Shown here piece after piece: positions 48,185 to 57,170 of a DNA stretch of 64,000 bases. The notes under the pieces were generated by a model that saw only the letters and a program-made list of their open reading frames with translations, ran no database searches and had not been told where the DNA came from. Within the stretch, counting starts at the first letter, position 1, and each line of letters starts with the position of its first letter. The DNA comes from an uncultured Shinella sp. (GTDB lineage: Bacteria; Pseudomonadota; Alphaproteobacteria; Rhizobiales; Rhizobiaceae). The position numbers and the translations under genes were made by a program. The stretch covers positions 1 through 64,000 of the forward strand of contig NZ_CAMLFY010000012.1 in NCBI RefSeq assembly GCF_946479415.1. The letters run 5' to 3'.

Positions 48185-48781
48185 ATGACATCCGAAAGAG
48201 AGGGCATGGTTTTACCGGCAAAACGCGGCGATGACGATGATGGCGGCACCCTGCTTTTCGTCGCCCAGTGGGCGGCAAGCGAGGCGCGCTTCTTCGACAC
48301 CTGCCCCCTGCCGCGCTGCCGGCGGGCGCGCCGCTGCTCGGGATGCAGACGGTCGGGCAGCGGTTCCGCCGCGAAGGCCGATCCGAAAAGCCATCCGCCC
48401 TGCATCCTGACCGATGAAGACGTGCAGCGCCTGCGCACGGGCCTCGCCATCGTGCGCCGCCACGTCACCGAAATCATCGCCCGGCCGATGCCGGACGATG
48501 ATGAAAGCGACGGTTTGGAGGACAAGCCGATCGCCTGGCCGCAGCCGAGAGGACTGCCGCGCCTTTGCCGGCGCGGGCGTCATGGCGGCCGGCGGGCAAA
48601 GGCCGGCAAGGCTCCTTCTCGGGTTCAGGAAACGCCGAGCGATTCCGCCGAAATCCAGAACACCGCATCCTGCGATTCGGCCGTTTCCAGCCACACGAAA
48701 TCGAGATGCGGGAATTCCTCTTCCAGGATTTCCCGGCCCGAGCCGATCTCGCAGATCATGCCGCCCTCGGGATTGAGATAG
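48185..48781 (+). CDS. Hypothetical Cys-rich protein, 3' end uncertain
   Basis: A frame of 198 residues. The first 100 residues look real: MTSEREGMVLPAKRGDDDDG, a Trp-containing helix, then CPLPRCRRARRCSGCRR, a cysteine cluster that might bind metal, and LTDEDVQRLRTGLAIVRRHV. RBS GAGGGGAACG fits. The last 52 codons run antisense into prmB, and their composition (Ser/Arg-rich) is that of a shadow frame, so a frameshift or a lost stop around 48580-48620 is likely. No family is recognised. Confidence 0.5.
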   Translation: MTSEREGMVLPAKRGDDDDGGTLLFVAQWAASEARFFDTCPLPRCRRARRCSGCRRSGSGSAAKADPKSHPPCILTDEDVQRLRTGLAIVRRHVTEIIARPMPDDDESDGLEDKPIAWPQPRGLPRLCRRGRHGGRRAKAGKAPSRVQETPSDSAEIQNTASCDSAVSSHTKSRCGNSSSRISRPEPISQIMPPSGLR

Positions 48782-49542
48782 GCCGGCGCCTCTTCGAGAA
48801 TGCGGCGCACCAGATCGAGCCCGTCGATGCCGCCGTCATGGGCCATTTCCGGCTCCGCGCGGAATTCCGGCGGATAGCCCTCCAGCGCCTCGTGGTCGAC
48901 ATAGGGCGGGTTGGTGATGATGAGGTCGTAGGTGCGTCCCTCAAGCGGGGCGAAGAGATCGCCCTGAAACAGCGTCACCTGGTCCTCGACATCGTGTTCG
49001 TCGAGATTGATCCTGGCCACTTCCAGCGCATCGGACGAGAGGTCCACCGCATCCACCGTCGCCTGCGGGAAGAATTTTGCAGCGATCACGGCAAGGCAGC
49101 CGGAGCCGGTGCAGATATCGACGGCGCTTTCCACCGTCATCGGGTCCGGCAGGAAGGACGAGCCGTTTTCGCCGAGATATTCGGCAAACAGGATTTCGCC
49201 GATATGCGAGCGCGGCACGATCACCCGCTCATCGACATGGAAGCGCACGCCCTGAATGTAAGCGCGGCCGGTGATGTAGGACGAGGGCTTGCGGGTCGTA
49301 ACACGCGTCTCGATGCGCTCGGCCAGCATGCGCCGCTCCTCCGGCAAAAGGCGGGCATCGAGGAAGGGATCGAGCGCGTCGATCGGCAGTTCCAGACTGT
49401 CGAGCAGCAGATAGGCCGCATCGTCGCTCGCCGTGGTCGTGCCGTGGCCGTAGCTCAAGTCGGCGGCGTTGAAGCGCGAGATCGCATAGCGCCAGTAGTC
49501 GCGCAGCGTCACGAGTTCGGTTGTGATGTCTTGCTGTGTCAA
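48625..49542 (-). CDS. prmB: 50S ribosomal protein L3 N5-glutamine methyltransferase
   Basis: SAM-dependent glutamine methyltransferase. The 305-residue product has the HemK/PrmB features: an N-terminal helical domain, a PRSHIGEILF segment, AVDICTGSGCLAVIAAKFF (SAM motif I) near 142 and the catalytic NPPYVDHEAL (NPPY) near 212. The start is a TTG at 49540-49542 with GAGG at 6 nt; the next candidate (GTG, 49510-49512) would remove the first 10 residues. It is divergent from the pseudouridine synthase gene. Confidence 0.92.
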   Translation of the reverse strand: MTQQDITTELVTLRDYWRYAISRFNAADLSYGHGTTTASDDAAYLLLDSLELPIDALDPFLDARLLPEERRMLAERIETRVTTRKPSSYITGRAYIQGVRFHVDERVIVPRSHIGEILFAEYLGENGSSFLPDPMTVESAVDICTGSGCLAVIAAKFFPQATVDAVDLSSDALEVARINLDEHDVEDQVTLFQGDLFAPLEGRTYDLIITNPPYVDHEALEGYPPEFRAEPEMAHDGGIDGLDLVRRILEEAPAYLNPEGGMICEIGSGREILEEEFPHLDFVWLETAESQDAVFWISAESLGVS

Positions 49543-49643
49543 CGGCGGCCTCGTGTGCGCTATAGTATTTGCTGGACTGACCCGGCTTTAGAATGGCAAG
49601 GGCGGAGCGGTCAATCATAACCATAGAGGCTTTCCGCGACAGC

Positions 49644-50486
49644 ATGGCGAAGGATACGCGCAACAGGCAGAAACCGGCTCCCGCCCGCAAGGCAGGCGCG
49701 GCATCGCGTGCCCCCGCCGCCACCAAGCCGCGCCCGACGGCCAAGCCGAAGCCGGACGGCAAGCGCGTCACCCTGCCCCGCGCGCTTTCCAAACTCGGTT
49801 TCTGCTCGCGCACACAGGCAGAGGCGCTGATCGCAGAAGGCCGCGTCGCACTCTCCGGCCGCACCGTCACCGATCCGGAAACCTGGATCGACCTCACCGA
49901 GGCCGTCATCACCGTTGACGGCAAGCCGGTCGTCGCCGAGGCCCGCCTCTACCTGATGCTGAACAAGCCGCGCGGTCTCGTCACCACCCGCCACGACCCG
50001 GAGGGCCGCCCGACGGTGTTCGACTGCCTCAAGGAGTTTGCCGACGCCCATCTCTCCCCCGTCGGCCGTCTCGACAAGGCCAGCGAAGGCCTGCTGCTCT
50101 TCACCAACGACACGGACTTCGCCAACGCCCTGCTCGACCCCGCGACCCATGTGGCAAAAACCTACCACGTCCAGATGCACCGCATCGCCGACGACGCCGT
50201 GCTCGCGGCGCTTGAAGCGGGCGTGCATCACGACGGCGAATTCCTGCGCGCCAGGGCGGTACGCAAGCTGCGCGAGGGCGAGAAGAGTTCCTGGCTGGAA
50301 ATCACCCTCGACGAGGGCCGCAACCGCCAGATCCGCCGCATGCTGGAAGCGCTCGGCATCGAATGCCTGCGCCTGCTGCGCGTCTCGATCGGCAATCTCC
50401 AGCTCGGCGATCTGGAAAAGAGCGCGGTGCGCGCCCTCACCGAGGCGGAAATGAAGGATCTCCGCCGCCTCATCCGCCGCGGCTAG
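49644..50486 (+). CDS. RNA pseudouridine synthase (RsuA/RluB family)
   Basis: Isomerises uridine in rRNA. The 280-residue product has a basic, Lys/Ala/Pro-rich N-terminus, an S4 domain (LPRALSKLGFCSRTQAEALI) near 45-90, LMLNKPRGLVTTRHDPEGRP, the catalytic SPVGRLDKASEGLLLFTND with the Asp in RLD, and EGRNRQIRRMLEALG. Which uridine is modified is not evident. An earlier ATG at 49593 is also in frame; neither has a good ribosome site. Its stop overlaps the stop of the convergent diguanylate cyclase gene. Confidence 0.9.
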   Translation: MAKDTRNRQKPAPARKAGAASRAPAATKPRPTAKPKPDGKRVTLPRALSKLGFCSRTQAEALIAEGRVALSGRTVTDPETWIDLTEAVITVDGKPVVAEARLYLMLNKPRGLVTTRHDPEGRPTVFDCLKEFADAHLSPVGRLDKASEGLLLFTNDTDFANALLDPATHVAKTYHVQMHRIADDAVLAALEAGVHHDGEFLRARAVRKLREGEKSSWLEITLDEGRNRQIRRMLEALGIECLRLLRVSIGNLQLGDLEKSAVRALTEAEMKDLRRLIRRG

Positions 50487-51733
50487 CGAAAGGCGACCTC
50501 GAGGTTCTGCCGGTCGCGCGAAATGACCGAGCAGTTCGTCTCGAACCCGTCCGCCTTGATGGCCAGCATGAATTCCGGCGGAATGCCGGCCGTGTTGCTG
50601 ACCATGATGCCGGCACCGTCCACGCCCAGGCTTTTCACGGTACAATCGATCGTCGAGCGGCGGTCGTTGAAGACGATGTTGCCGGCCTTGAGCACGCGGC
50701 GGCGCGCGCTCATGCCATCAGCGCCCTGCATGGAGGCGAAGGAGATGCAACGATTCCGCCCGGACCCCTTCGCCTGGTACATGGCCGCATCCGCCTGCGC
50801 GAGCAGCGTCTCGATATCGCGCCCGACAATGGAGAGCGCCGAGGCGCCGAAGCTTGCGGTGATATGGATCGTGCCGAACTCGCCGGAAATCGCCCGCGCC
50901 GCAATTTCCGCCCGAAGCTTTTCGGCGGCGATCATCGCGTCTTCGGCACCGACATGCGGCAGCAGGATCGCGAATTCCTCGCCGCCGAGACGCCCGAACA
51001 GATCGCTGGTGCGCAGTTTCGACCGGCAGGTGGCGGCCACGGCCTTCAACACTTCGTCGCCCGCAGCATGGCCATAGGTATCGTTGACCTTCTTGAAGTG
51101 GTCGACATCGAGCACGAGGCAGGCAAGGTCGTGCTTGTGGCGCAGCGCCGCCGCGATCAGCTGCTCGGCCTCGCGCTTGAAGGCCCGCCGCGTCAGCGCT
51201 TCGGTGAGGCTGTCGGTGGATGCGGTCTGCATCAGGTCGATGCGGTCCATCGCCGCCCCGGCAAGCTCCTGCAGGATGCCCAGATCCCGGCGGCCGAAGG
51301 AGCGCGGCGTGCGGTCGATCGCGCAGACGGTGCCGACCGTATGGCCGGCCTTCGTCTTCAGCGGCACGCCGGCATAGAAGCGCACGTGATCGGGACCGGT
51401 GACGGCCGGGTGCGCGGCGAACCGCGGATCCTTCGTCGCGTCCTGCACGACCATCGGCTGTTCGTCGTCGAGCACATAGCGGCAGAACGTATCCTCGACC
51501 GGCACCTCGTCGGCGGAAAGGCCCGAGCAGGACTGATACCACTGCCGGTGACCATCGATGAGCGAAACGAGCCCGATCTCGACGGTGAAGACTTGCTGGA
51601 TCAGCCGCACGATGCGATCAAACCCGTCGTCGCGCGGACTGTTGAGAAGATCCAGATTATCAAGTGCGGCAAGGCGATCCCGCTCGCGTTTGATGGCCTC
51701 TACTGACGACTTGCCGAATGTTCTGGCGTTCAC
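50483..51733 (-). CDS. Diguanylate cyclase with GAF, GGDEF and PilZ domains
   Basis: Synthesises cyclic di-GMP. The 416-residue product has a GAF domain (about 35-165), a GGDEF domain (about 175-330) with the A-site RLGGEEFAILLP and the TDSLTEALTRRAF and DVDHFKKVNDTYGHAAGDEV segments, and a C-terminal PilZ-like domain (about 340-415: RRRVLKAGNIVFNDRRSTID). The A-site is active-type GGEEF. An I-site RxxD lies about five residues before it (RTSDLFGRLGG). The PilZ part could bind the product. No transmembrane segment is seen. Confidence 0.9.
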   Translation of the reverse strand: MNARTFGKSSVEAIKRERDRLAALDNLDLLNSPRDDGFDRIVRLIQQVFTVEIGLVSLIDGHRQWYQSCSGLSADEVPVEDTFCRYVLDDEQPMVVQDATKDPRFAAHPAVTGPDHVRFYAGVPLKTKAGHTVGTVCAIDRTPRSFGRRDLGILQELAGAAMDRIDLMQTASTDSLTEALTRRAFKREAEQLIAAALRHKHDLACLVLDVDHFKKVNDTYGHAAGDEVLKAVAATCRSKLRTSDLFGRLGGEEFAILLPHVGAEDAMIAAEKLRAEIAARAISGEFGTIHITASFGASALSIVGRDIETLLAQADAAMYQAKGSGRNRCISFASMQGADGMSARRRVLKAGNIVFNDRRSTIDCTVKSLGVDGAGIMVSNTAGIPPEFMLAIKADGFETNCSVISRDRQNLEVAFR

Positions 51734-51957
51734 GCTCGAACTCCTCCCTCAAGCTTCCGAGCCTGCCACTGGACAAAACCGGTATGTCTTTTTGAACATG
51801 ATGATGCCTTGCAGGCAACGGCCACAAATAGGAGCAGGCAGCGTTTTCCCCGCCGAAGAAACAGGCCGCATACTGGCGACAAAGCCGGTGAGAGAGCACT
51901 TGACCCTCAAGCAACTAGAGGAAGTAGCCTTCCGGCAGATCGACACGGAGACTGCCC

Positions 51958-52530
51958 ATGCCCCTTCTTTCCGCCGCCATCATGGGTTTGTACCTTGCGG
52001 CATTCCTCGTTCTCACGGCCCGGTCGGCCCATGCCGCCGGACGCCCCGTCTGGCTGTTTTCTCTCGGCAAGCGGCAGGATCTGCCGGCCCTCTTGTTTCG
52101 CGTCTGCTTCGCGGGCGGGTTGCTGTATCCGCTGATGCTGGCGGCGGGGATCGAACCGGTCGGGGAAACGTTCACCCCCGCAACAGCGGTGCGAATCGCC
52201 GGGCTCGCCATAGCGTCCGCTGGCGCCCTCTTCGCCATCAACGCCCAGCATTTCATGGGTGCTTCCTGGCGCATAGGCTCGGTGGCGGGACATTCCGGCG
52301 CCATCGTCGATAGCGGGCCGTTCAGGCTTTCCCGCAATCCGGTCTTCGTCGGGCAGGTTGTGCTGTTTGCCGGCTTTGTCCTCGTGCGGCCGGATGCAGT
52401 GCAGGCCGCTCTTGCGGCAGCAATCGCGCTGGCGGTCTGGCTTCAGGTCCGGATCGAGGAGGCGGTTCTGGTGCGCGATCTCGGCGCGCCCTATGAAGAC
52501 TATCGGCAGCGGGTTCGGCGATGGCTGTGA
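51958..52530 (+). CDS. Isoprenylcysteine carboxyl methyltransferase-family membrane protein
   Basis: A 190-residue integral membrane protein with about four to five membrane segments and the ICMT-type C-terminal motif: GPFRLSRNPVFVGQVVLFAG near residue 122, and RIEEAVLVRDLGAPYEDYRQ RVRRW near the C-terminus (split here). In bacteria such proteins methylate isoprenoid, sterol-like or other lipid targets; the substrate is unknown. RBS GGAGACTGCC precedes the ATG. It ends 2 nt before the convergent DUF1697 gene. Confidence 0.85.
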   Translation: MPLLSAAIMGLYLAAFLVLTARSAHAAGRPVWLFSLGKRQDLPALLFRVCFAGGLLYPLMLAAGIEPVGETFTPATAVRIAGLAIASAGALFAINAQHFMGASWRIGSVAGHSGAIVDSGPFRLSRNPVFVGQVVLFAGFVLVRPDAVQAALAAAIALAVWLQVRIEEAVLVRDLGAPYEDYRQRVRRWL

Positions 52531-52532
52531 GA

Positions 52533-53060
52533 TCAGCCCAGCATCTTCGCAAGGCCATTCACGGTATTGGCGTTGCGCAGCGTGCCGATGCCGAGCTTTT
52601 TCGTCGTCAGATGCGACAGCAGCCTGGTCTCGCTCGGCTTGCCGCTGAAATCGACCCAAAGGTCGCCGTCGACGATATCGAGCCTGATGTCGGGCGTGGT
52701 GAGCGCCTTGAGCTTTTCCAGAACGCCCCGATCCAGCGGTTTGCGCATGACGCGGATGCCAACATTCTGCCCGTCACCCTGCGGAAACGGATTGCGCGCA
52801 GCGACACGCCTCCATTCCTCCGCCGTGCGCAGGACAATATCGACATGTTTGCCGAAGCGGTCGCGAAACGCCGCCTCCAGCCGCTCCTCTATTTCAAGAA
52901 GCGGCGCCGCATCGGCCTCGAAGATCAGGTTGCCGGTCGCGACAAGCGTGCGCGGCTCGCGAAAGCCGAGCGCTTCGGCCATGCCGCGCAGATCGGCCAT
53001 GAGGAGACGCTTCCCGGGGCCGAGGACGATCGAATGCAGGAGAGCGACATAGGTCGTCAC
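52533..53060 (-). CDS. DUF1697 domain-containing protein
   Basis: A 175-residue soluble protein with the DUF1697 pattern: TTYVALLHSIVLGPGKRLLM (family usually VALLRGINVGG), LMADLRGMAEALGFREPRTL and TVATGNLIFEADA-type sequence here read as LVATGNLIFEADAAPLLEIE, and a C-terminal VNGLAKMLG. Function is unknown. The start is GTG at 53058-53060. The yidD gene ends 3 nt upstream and the iscU-like gene further up, all on one strand. Confidence 0.88.
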   Translation of the reverse strand: MTTYVALLHSIVLGPGKRLLMADLRGMAEALGFREPRTLVATGNLIFEADAAPLLEIEERLEAAFRDRFGKHVDIVLRTAEEWRRVAARNPFPQGDGQNVGIRVMRKPLDRGVLEKLKALTTPDIRLDIVDGDLWVDFSGKPSETRLLSHLTTKKLGIGTLRNANTVNGLAKMLG

Positions 53061-53063
53061 GGT

Positions 53064-53432
53064 TCAGCCTTTTCCGGCGCGCGAAACACGCCACAGCCGC
53101 CACGGCGCCCATGGGGAAAAACGGCTCTCCAGCATCTCGGGCACCGGATCGAACCCATGCGTGCCGCCGGGGCCGCAGCGCACGACGCGAAACAGCGTCA
53201 TGAAACCGCCTTGCCACAGCCCGTGCCGGGCCACGGCCTCGTAGCCGTATTCGGAACAGGTCGGCAGATGGCGGCAGGAATTGCCGATGAAACCGGAGAG
53301 CGTCAGCTGGTAGAGGCGGATGAAGCCCATGCCGAGAAGCCGGCCCGGCGTCTTGCGGAACGGTCCGCGCCAGTTGCGGCCCTTGTCGGCAAGGCGCGGG
53401 GTATCATGCCGGCAGTCCGGTGCATTGCACAT
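53064..53432 (-). CDS. yidD: Membrane protein insertion efficiency factor YidD
   Basis: A 122-residue peripheral membrane protein of the YidD family that assists YidC. Diagnostic features are GFIRLYQLTLSGFIGNSCRH, the CRHLPTCSEYGYEAV cysteine motif and RCGPGGTHGFDPVPEM. In most genomes it lies near rnpA and yidC; here it is between the NifU-like and DUF1697 genes, as is common in rhizobia. The stop and the DUF1697 start are 3 nt apart. Confidence 0.92.
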   Translation of the reverse strand: MCNAPDCRHDTPRLADKGRNWRGPFRKTPGRLLGMGFIRLYQLTLSGFIGNSCRHLPTCSEYGYEAVARHGLWQGGFMTLFRVVRCGPGGTHGFDPVPEMLESRFSPWAPWRLWRVSRAGKG

Positions 53433-53438
53433 CGCCCC

Positions 53439-53885
53439 TCACCCGGCCGTTTCAAGCCGTTTGGCCTCGATCTGGCCGATGGCGTCCACCACGGCATCGA
53501 AGGTCAGCATGGTCGAAGCGTGGCGAGCCTTGTAGTCCTTGACGGGCTTGAGAAAGCGCATGTCCTCGAAACGCCCGCCCGGCCCCTCGCCGTCCGCCTT
53601 CAGCATGGCGAGCATGTCTTCCCGCGCCTGGCGGATTTCCGAAACCGTCGCGCCGATCACATGGCGCGCCATGACGGAGGACGAGGCCTGGCCCAGCGCA
53701 CAGGCCTTCACCTCATGGGCAAAGTCGCTGACCGTGTCGCCATCGAGCTTCAGATACACCTTCACCCGCGAGCCGCAGAGCTTGGAATGGGCGTTCGCCT
53801 CGGCGTCCGCGTCCGGCAGCGTGCCGATGCGGGGAATGTTGCCGGCGAATTCCAGGATACGGCTGTTATAAATATCGTCCATCAT
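53439..53885 (-). CDS. NifU-like iron-sulfur cluster scaffold protein
   Basis: A 148-residue IscU/NifU N-terminal-type protein. Cys37 (KLCGSRVKVYLKL) and Cys62 (KACALGQASSSVMARHV) are present, but the third cluster Cys of canonical IscU is replaced in MRFLKPVKDYKARHASTML, where the Arg-His pair stands at the equivalent place. The subfamily is common in alphaproteobacteria beside folE and yidD. It may be a scaffold or a related carrier. Its start is divergent from folE. Confidence 0.88.
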   Translation of the reverse strand: MMDDIYNSRILEFAGNIPRIGTLPDADAEANAHSKLCGSRVKVYLKLDGDTVSDFAHEVKACALGQASSSVMARHVIGATVSEIRQAREDMLAMLKADGEGPGGRFEDMRFLKPVKDYKARHASTMLTFDAVVDAIGQIEAKRLETAG

Positions 53886-54230
53886 GGCCCTGTTTTCCGC
53901 GTTTTTTGCGGAATCTTCAATGATCCGAGGAGATTATTCCGGTCACGTCGGGAAAAAAGCATGGCGTGTCGCCTCCCGCCTCTTTCGCATACCGCGATCG
54001 ATACTATATGATAACTCGTATTGGGGTGAGCGTTTTGCAAGAAGCCGGAGAGCTGAAAGCGGACATCACCTGTTGTTTGGGAAACCGTGCCGGACGGTCG
54101 AGCGCACTGATAAGCCGAGACCCGAAAGCCCCGGAGCCCGCCAACGGAACCCAAGCCTGCAGGGTTAGGCGAATGGCCAGTGGCGAGTCCGATAAACACG
54201 TCAGGTAACCTGCAGAAAGGTCATGGGTCC
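53886..54230. other. Divergent intergenic region with a structured folE leader
   Basis: No gene is seen in these 345 nt. On the plus strand CTGCAGGGTTA (about 54158-54168) can pair with TAACCTGCAG (about 54207-54216), enclosing a GC-rich stretch and ending just before the AAAGG ribosome site of folE. CCGT-GCCGG-ACGG (near 54084-54097) is another stem. A folate-type riboswitch is possible but I could not match a consensus. Confidence 0.4.
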
Positions 54231-54842
54231 ATGGACGCCATAGTCACCAATTTTCCGCGTGTCGACGACCAGTCGGACCGTCCTTCGCAGAAGGAAGCCG
54301 AGGATGCCGTTCGCGTGCTGTTGCGCTGGGCAGGCGATGACCCGCAGCGCGAAGGACTGCTCGACACGCCCAAGCGTGTTGCAAAAGCCTATCGCGAACT
54401 GTTTTCCGGTTATGACCTCGCCGCCGAAGATGTGCTTGGCCGCACCTTCGAGGAAGTCGCCGGCTATGACGACATGGTGCTGGTGAAGGACATTCCGTTC
54501 TTCTCGCATTGCGAACACCATATGGTGCCGATCATCGGCAAGGCGCATGTCGCCTATCTGCCGAACGGTCGCGTTCTCGGTCTCTCCAAGATCGCCCGCG
54601 TCGTCGAGATCTTCGGCCGCCGCCTGCAGACGCAGGAAACCATGACGGCGCAGATCGCGAAATCGATCGACGAGACGCTGAACCCGCGTGGCGTGGCCGT
54701 GATGATCGAGGCCGAGCATATGTGCATGGCGATGCGCGGCATCCAGAAACAGGGCTCGACAACGCTCACCACCACCTTTACCGGTGCCTTCAAGACCGAA
54801 CCGACCGAACAGGTGCGGTTCATGACGATGATCCGGAGCTAG
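54231..54842 (+). CDS. folE: GTP cyclohydrolase I
   Basis: Converts GTP to dihydroneopterin triphosphate for folate. The 203-residue product has [20 protein letters not shown], the zinc site [20 protein letters not shown] (Cys and His), the second Cys in [16 protein letters not shown], and [20 protein letters not shown]. The ATG at 54231 ([10 protein letters not shown]) is preferred by family length. hisI follows after 35 nt and is probably co-transcribed. The upstream region may carry a regulatory RNA. Confidence 0.95.
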   Translation: MDAIVTNFPRVDDQSDRPSQKEAEDAVRVLLRWAGDDPQREGLLDTPKRVAKAYRELFSGYDLAAEDVLGRTFEEVAGYDDMVLVKDIPFFSHCEHHMVPIIGKAHVAYLPNGRVLGLSKIARVVEIFGRRLQTQETMTAQIAKSIDETLNPRGVAVMIEAEHMCMAMRGIQKQGSTTLTTTFTGAFKTEPTEQVRFMTMIRS

Positions 54843-54877
54843 GCGAAAAGCGGCTCCGCAGGACGGAGCCGACCGCC

Positions 54878-55330
54878 ATGACGATCACCTTCGACGCCCC
54901 CTCCAAGGACAAGGCCGAACTCGAAACGGGTCCGGCCTTTACACCGCGTTTCGACGAGCACGGCCTGGTGACGGCCGTGGTGACGGATGCGAAGGATGGC
55001 GAGCTGCTGATGGTCGCGCATATGAACGCCCAGTCGCTCGCGCTGACCATCGAGACCGGCATCGCCCATTACTGGAGCCGCTCGCGCCAATCGCTGTGGA
55101 AGAAGGGCGAGACCTCCGGCAATCTCCAGACCGTCGTGGAAATGCGCACCGACTGCGACCAGGATGCCGTCTGGCTGAAGGTTTCCGTCGCCGGCCATGA
55201 CGCGACCTGCCACACCGGCCGCCGCTCCTGCTTCTATCGCACCGTTACCAATGGAGAAGGCGGCGCGGTGCTGACCATTACCGGCGGCGCCCCGCAATTC
55301 GACCCGGCGTCCGTCTACAACAAAAATTAA
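54878..55330 (+). CDS. hisI: Phosphoribosyl-AMP cyclohydrolase
   Basis: Opens the ring of phosphoribosyl-AMP in histidine synthesis. The 150-residue monofunctional form lacks the pyrophosphohydrolase (HisE) part. Motifs are [39 protein letters not shown], and the metal-binding [12 protein letters not shown] with Cys and two Asp, then [11 protein letters not shown]. The folE gene lies 35 nt upstream. The pairing of folE and hisI is seen in several rhizobia. Confidence 0.95.
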   Translation: MTITFDAPSKDKAELETGPAFTPRFDEHGLVTAVVTDAKDGELLMVAHMNAQSLALTIETGIAHYWSRSRQSLWKKGETSGNLQTVVEMRTDCDQDAVWLKVSVAGHDATCHTGRRSCFYRTVTNGEGGAVLTITGGAPQFDPASVYNKN

Positions 55331-55694
55331 GCATCTGCATAAGTTCTGGACCGTTCCGGCACGGATTCACCCTTTGGCAACCGGTTCGGACGCCTAATCC
55401 CTCCCATGGCGGCTGCTATCCCCGCCATGCGGATCAGGACATGGAACACCATCGCTCGTATGCGTCACGACCGGTTTCCACAGACACCCCGAAAGGGGTA
55501 ACGATCCCGCGGGCATCCGCCCTCCTCCAGCCTCGACCGGACGCAAACCGCAGCGCTTTCACGCCTGTTTTGGCCGTGAAAGTTCCCCGCGTCACAGACT
55601 GCATATATCCTGTCACTTATTGTGTTCCCAAGGACGCCGAGGCGCTGGAACTGATTGCCTCGCCGCGTGTTCCTTTTGGGTACGGAGGTCCGGA
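55331..55694. other. Intergenic region without a recognisable gene
   Basis: These 364 nt hold no convincing frame. TTTCACG...CGTGAAA (55557-55579) is a short palindrome. The promoter of the patatin gene must lie here. Confidence 0.5.
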
Positions 55695-56657
55695 ATGTTG
55701 AACTGGAGTTTTAATCGTAGTCTCGTAACGGCGGATGCTTCAGATCCGGGCGGCCCTTCCATGAACAATATGCCCATCATTCCCGTGCCGGCCCCGCCGC
55801 GCAAACCCAAGATCGCGCTTGCCCTCGGCGGCGGCGCTGCCCGAGGCTGGGCCCATATCGGCGTGCTCAGGGCGCTGGAAGAGGAAGGCATCGAGATCGG
55901 CATGATCGCGGGCACCTCCATCGGCGCTCTCGTCGGCGGCTGTTATCTCGCCGGCAAGCTGGACGAGCTGGAGGCTTTCGCCCGCTCGCTCACCATGCGC
56001 CGCATCGCCAGCCTGCTCGATTTCACCATTCGCGGCTCCGGCCTGTTCGGCGGCATGCGGCTGACGAGGCGCATGCAGGAGCATCTGGAACATCTTTCGA
56101 TCGAGGATCTCGACCGCCCCTTCGTCGCCGTCGCAACGGAAGTCAACAGCGGCCATGAAGTCTGGATCAACAGCGGCTCGCTGATCACGGCGCTGCGAGC
56201 CTCCTATGCCCTGCCGGGGATTTTCGAGCCGATCAAGTGCAACAACCGCACGCTGGTCGATGGCGCGCTCGTCAATCCCGTTCCGGTCTCGGTCTGCCGG
56301 GCACACGAGGAGCCGCTGGTCGTCGCCGTCAACCTCAACTACGATCTCTACGGTCGCTCCGCCGTCATCAAGCACAGCGCAAGCCCGCAGAAGATCGACG
56401 AAAACAGGCAGGAAGACAGCGCCGCGCGCCTCGGCCTCACCGGCGTCATGGTGCAGTCCTTCAACATCATCCAGGACCGCATTTCCCGCGCCCGCCTTGC
56501 CGGCGATCCGCCGGATCTCTCGCTGCATCCGAAACTGTCGGATATCGGCCTGTCGGAATTCCACCGTGCCGGCGAATCGATCGACCGCGGCTACCTCGAA
56601 GCCAAGGCCCGCATTTTCGAAATAAAGCGTATGCAGGAAGTCGTCATGGCGCGCTGA
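55695..56657 (+). CDS. Patatin-like phospholipase family protein
   Basis: A 320-residue serine acylhydrolase. The patatin fold is clear: oxyanion motif ALGGGAARGWAHIGVLRAL near residue 42, nucleophile GTSIGALVGGCYLAG (Ser about 77), and the dyad Asp in LVDGALVNPVPV near 195. It resembles RssA/YchK-type proteins. The ATG at 55695 follows GGAGG. It is probably cytoplasmic or peripheral on the membrane; its lipid substrate is unknown. Confidence 0.9.
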   Translation: MLNWSFNRSLVTADASDPGGPSMNNMPIIPVPAPPRKPKIALALGGGAARGWAHIGVLRALEEEGIEIGMIAGTSIGALVGGCYLAGKLDELEAFARSLTMRRIASLLDFTIRGSGLFGGMRLTRRMQEHLEHLSIEDLDRPFVAVATEVNSGHEVWINSGSLITALRASYALPGIFEPIKCNNRTLVDGALVNPVPVSVCRAHEEPLVVAVNLNYDLYGRSAVIKHSASPQKIDENRQEDSAARLGLTGVMVQSFNIIQDRISRARLAGDPPDLSLHPKLSDIGLSEFHRAGESIDRGYLEAKARIFEIKRMQEVVMAR

Positions 56658-56741
56658 CGCTGAGGGGCGACCTGCTTCGCAAGACTCGGCGGGCGGGACG
56701 ATCAAAAAATCGTTCCGCCCGAAACCGTTCCGGAGACAGCT

Positions 56742-57170
56742 TTAGCTGGCGATATAGGCCTTGATGGCATCCGCTTCGTGCTTGATCGCGCGGATATGGG
56801 ATTTCACCACGTCGCCGATCGAGATGATGCCGACGAGCCGCCCGTCCTTCTCCACCGGGATATGACGCGCACGCAGCTTGCTCATCCGTTCCATGAGCTC
56901 GTCGACGGTCTCGGTTTCGCCGCAACGATAAACGTTGCCCCACATGATGGAGGAAATGGGCTTGTCCATGCATTCCGCGCCGTTGCGCGCAACTGCCGCC
57001 ACGATGTCGCGCTCGGTCACAATGCCCGCGATGCGGTCGTTGCGATCGACGATGACAATGGCGCCGATATGGTTTTCATGAAGATAGACGGCAGCTTGCC
57101 TGACAGTGAGCTGCGGGCCGCCGGTGACGACGTTGCGGCCTTTTTCGTCCAGTATCGTCTTTACATACAT
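56742..57170 (-). CDS. CBS domain-containing protein
   Basis: A 142-residue protein made of two CBS domains (about 10-65 and 75-135), with TVRQAAVYLHENHIGAIVIV, GIVTERDIVAAVA and HIPVEKDGRLVGIISIGDVV. CBS pairs bind adenosine nucleotides and regulate other proteins; no partner domain is fused here. RBS GGGAGG precedes the ATG. Paired hairpins (GGAACATCC and GTTCCGGT stems, 57240-57297) lie in the gap upstream, between this gene and the rhomboid gene. Confidence 0.88.
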   Translation of the reverse strand: MYVKTILDEKGRNVVTGGPQLTVRQAAVYLHENHIGAIVIVDRNDRIAGIVTERDIVAAVARNGAECMDKPISSIMWGNVYRCGETETVDELMERMSKLRARHIPVEKDGRLVGIISIGDVVKSHIRAIKHEADAIKAYIAS

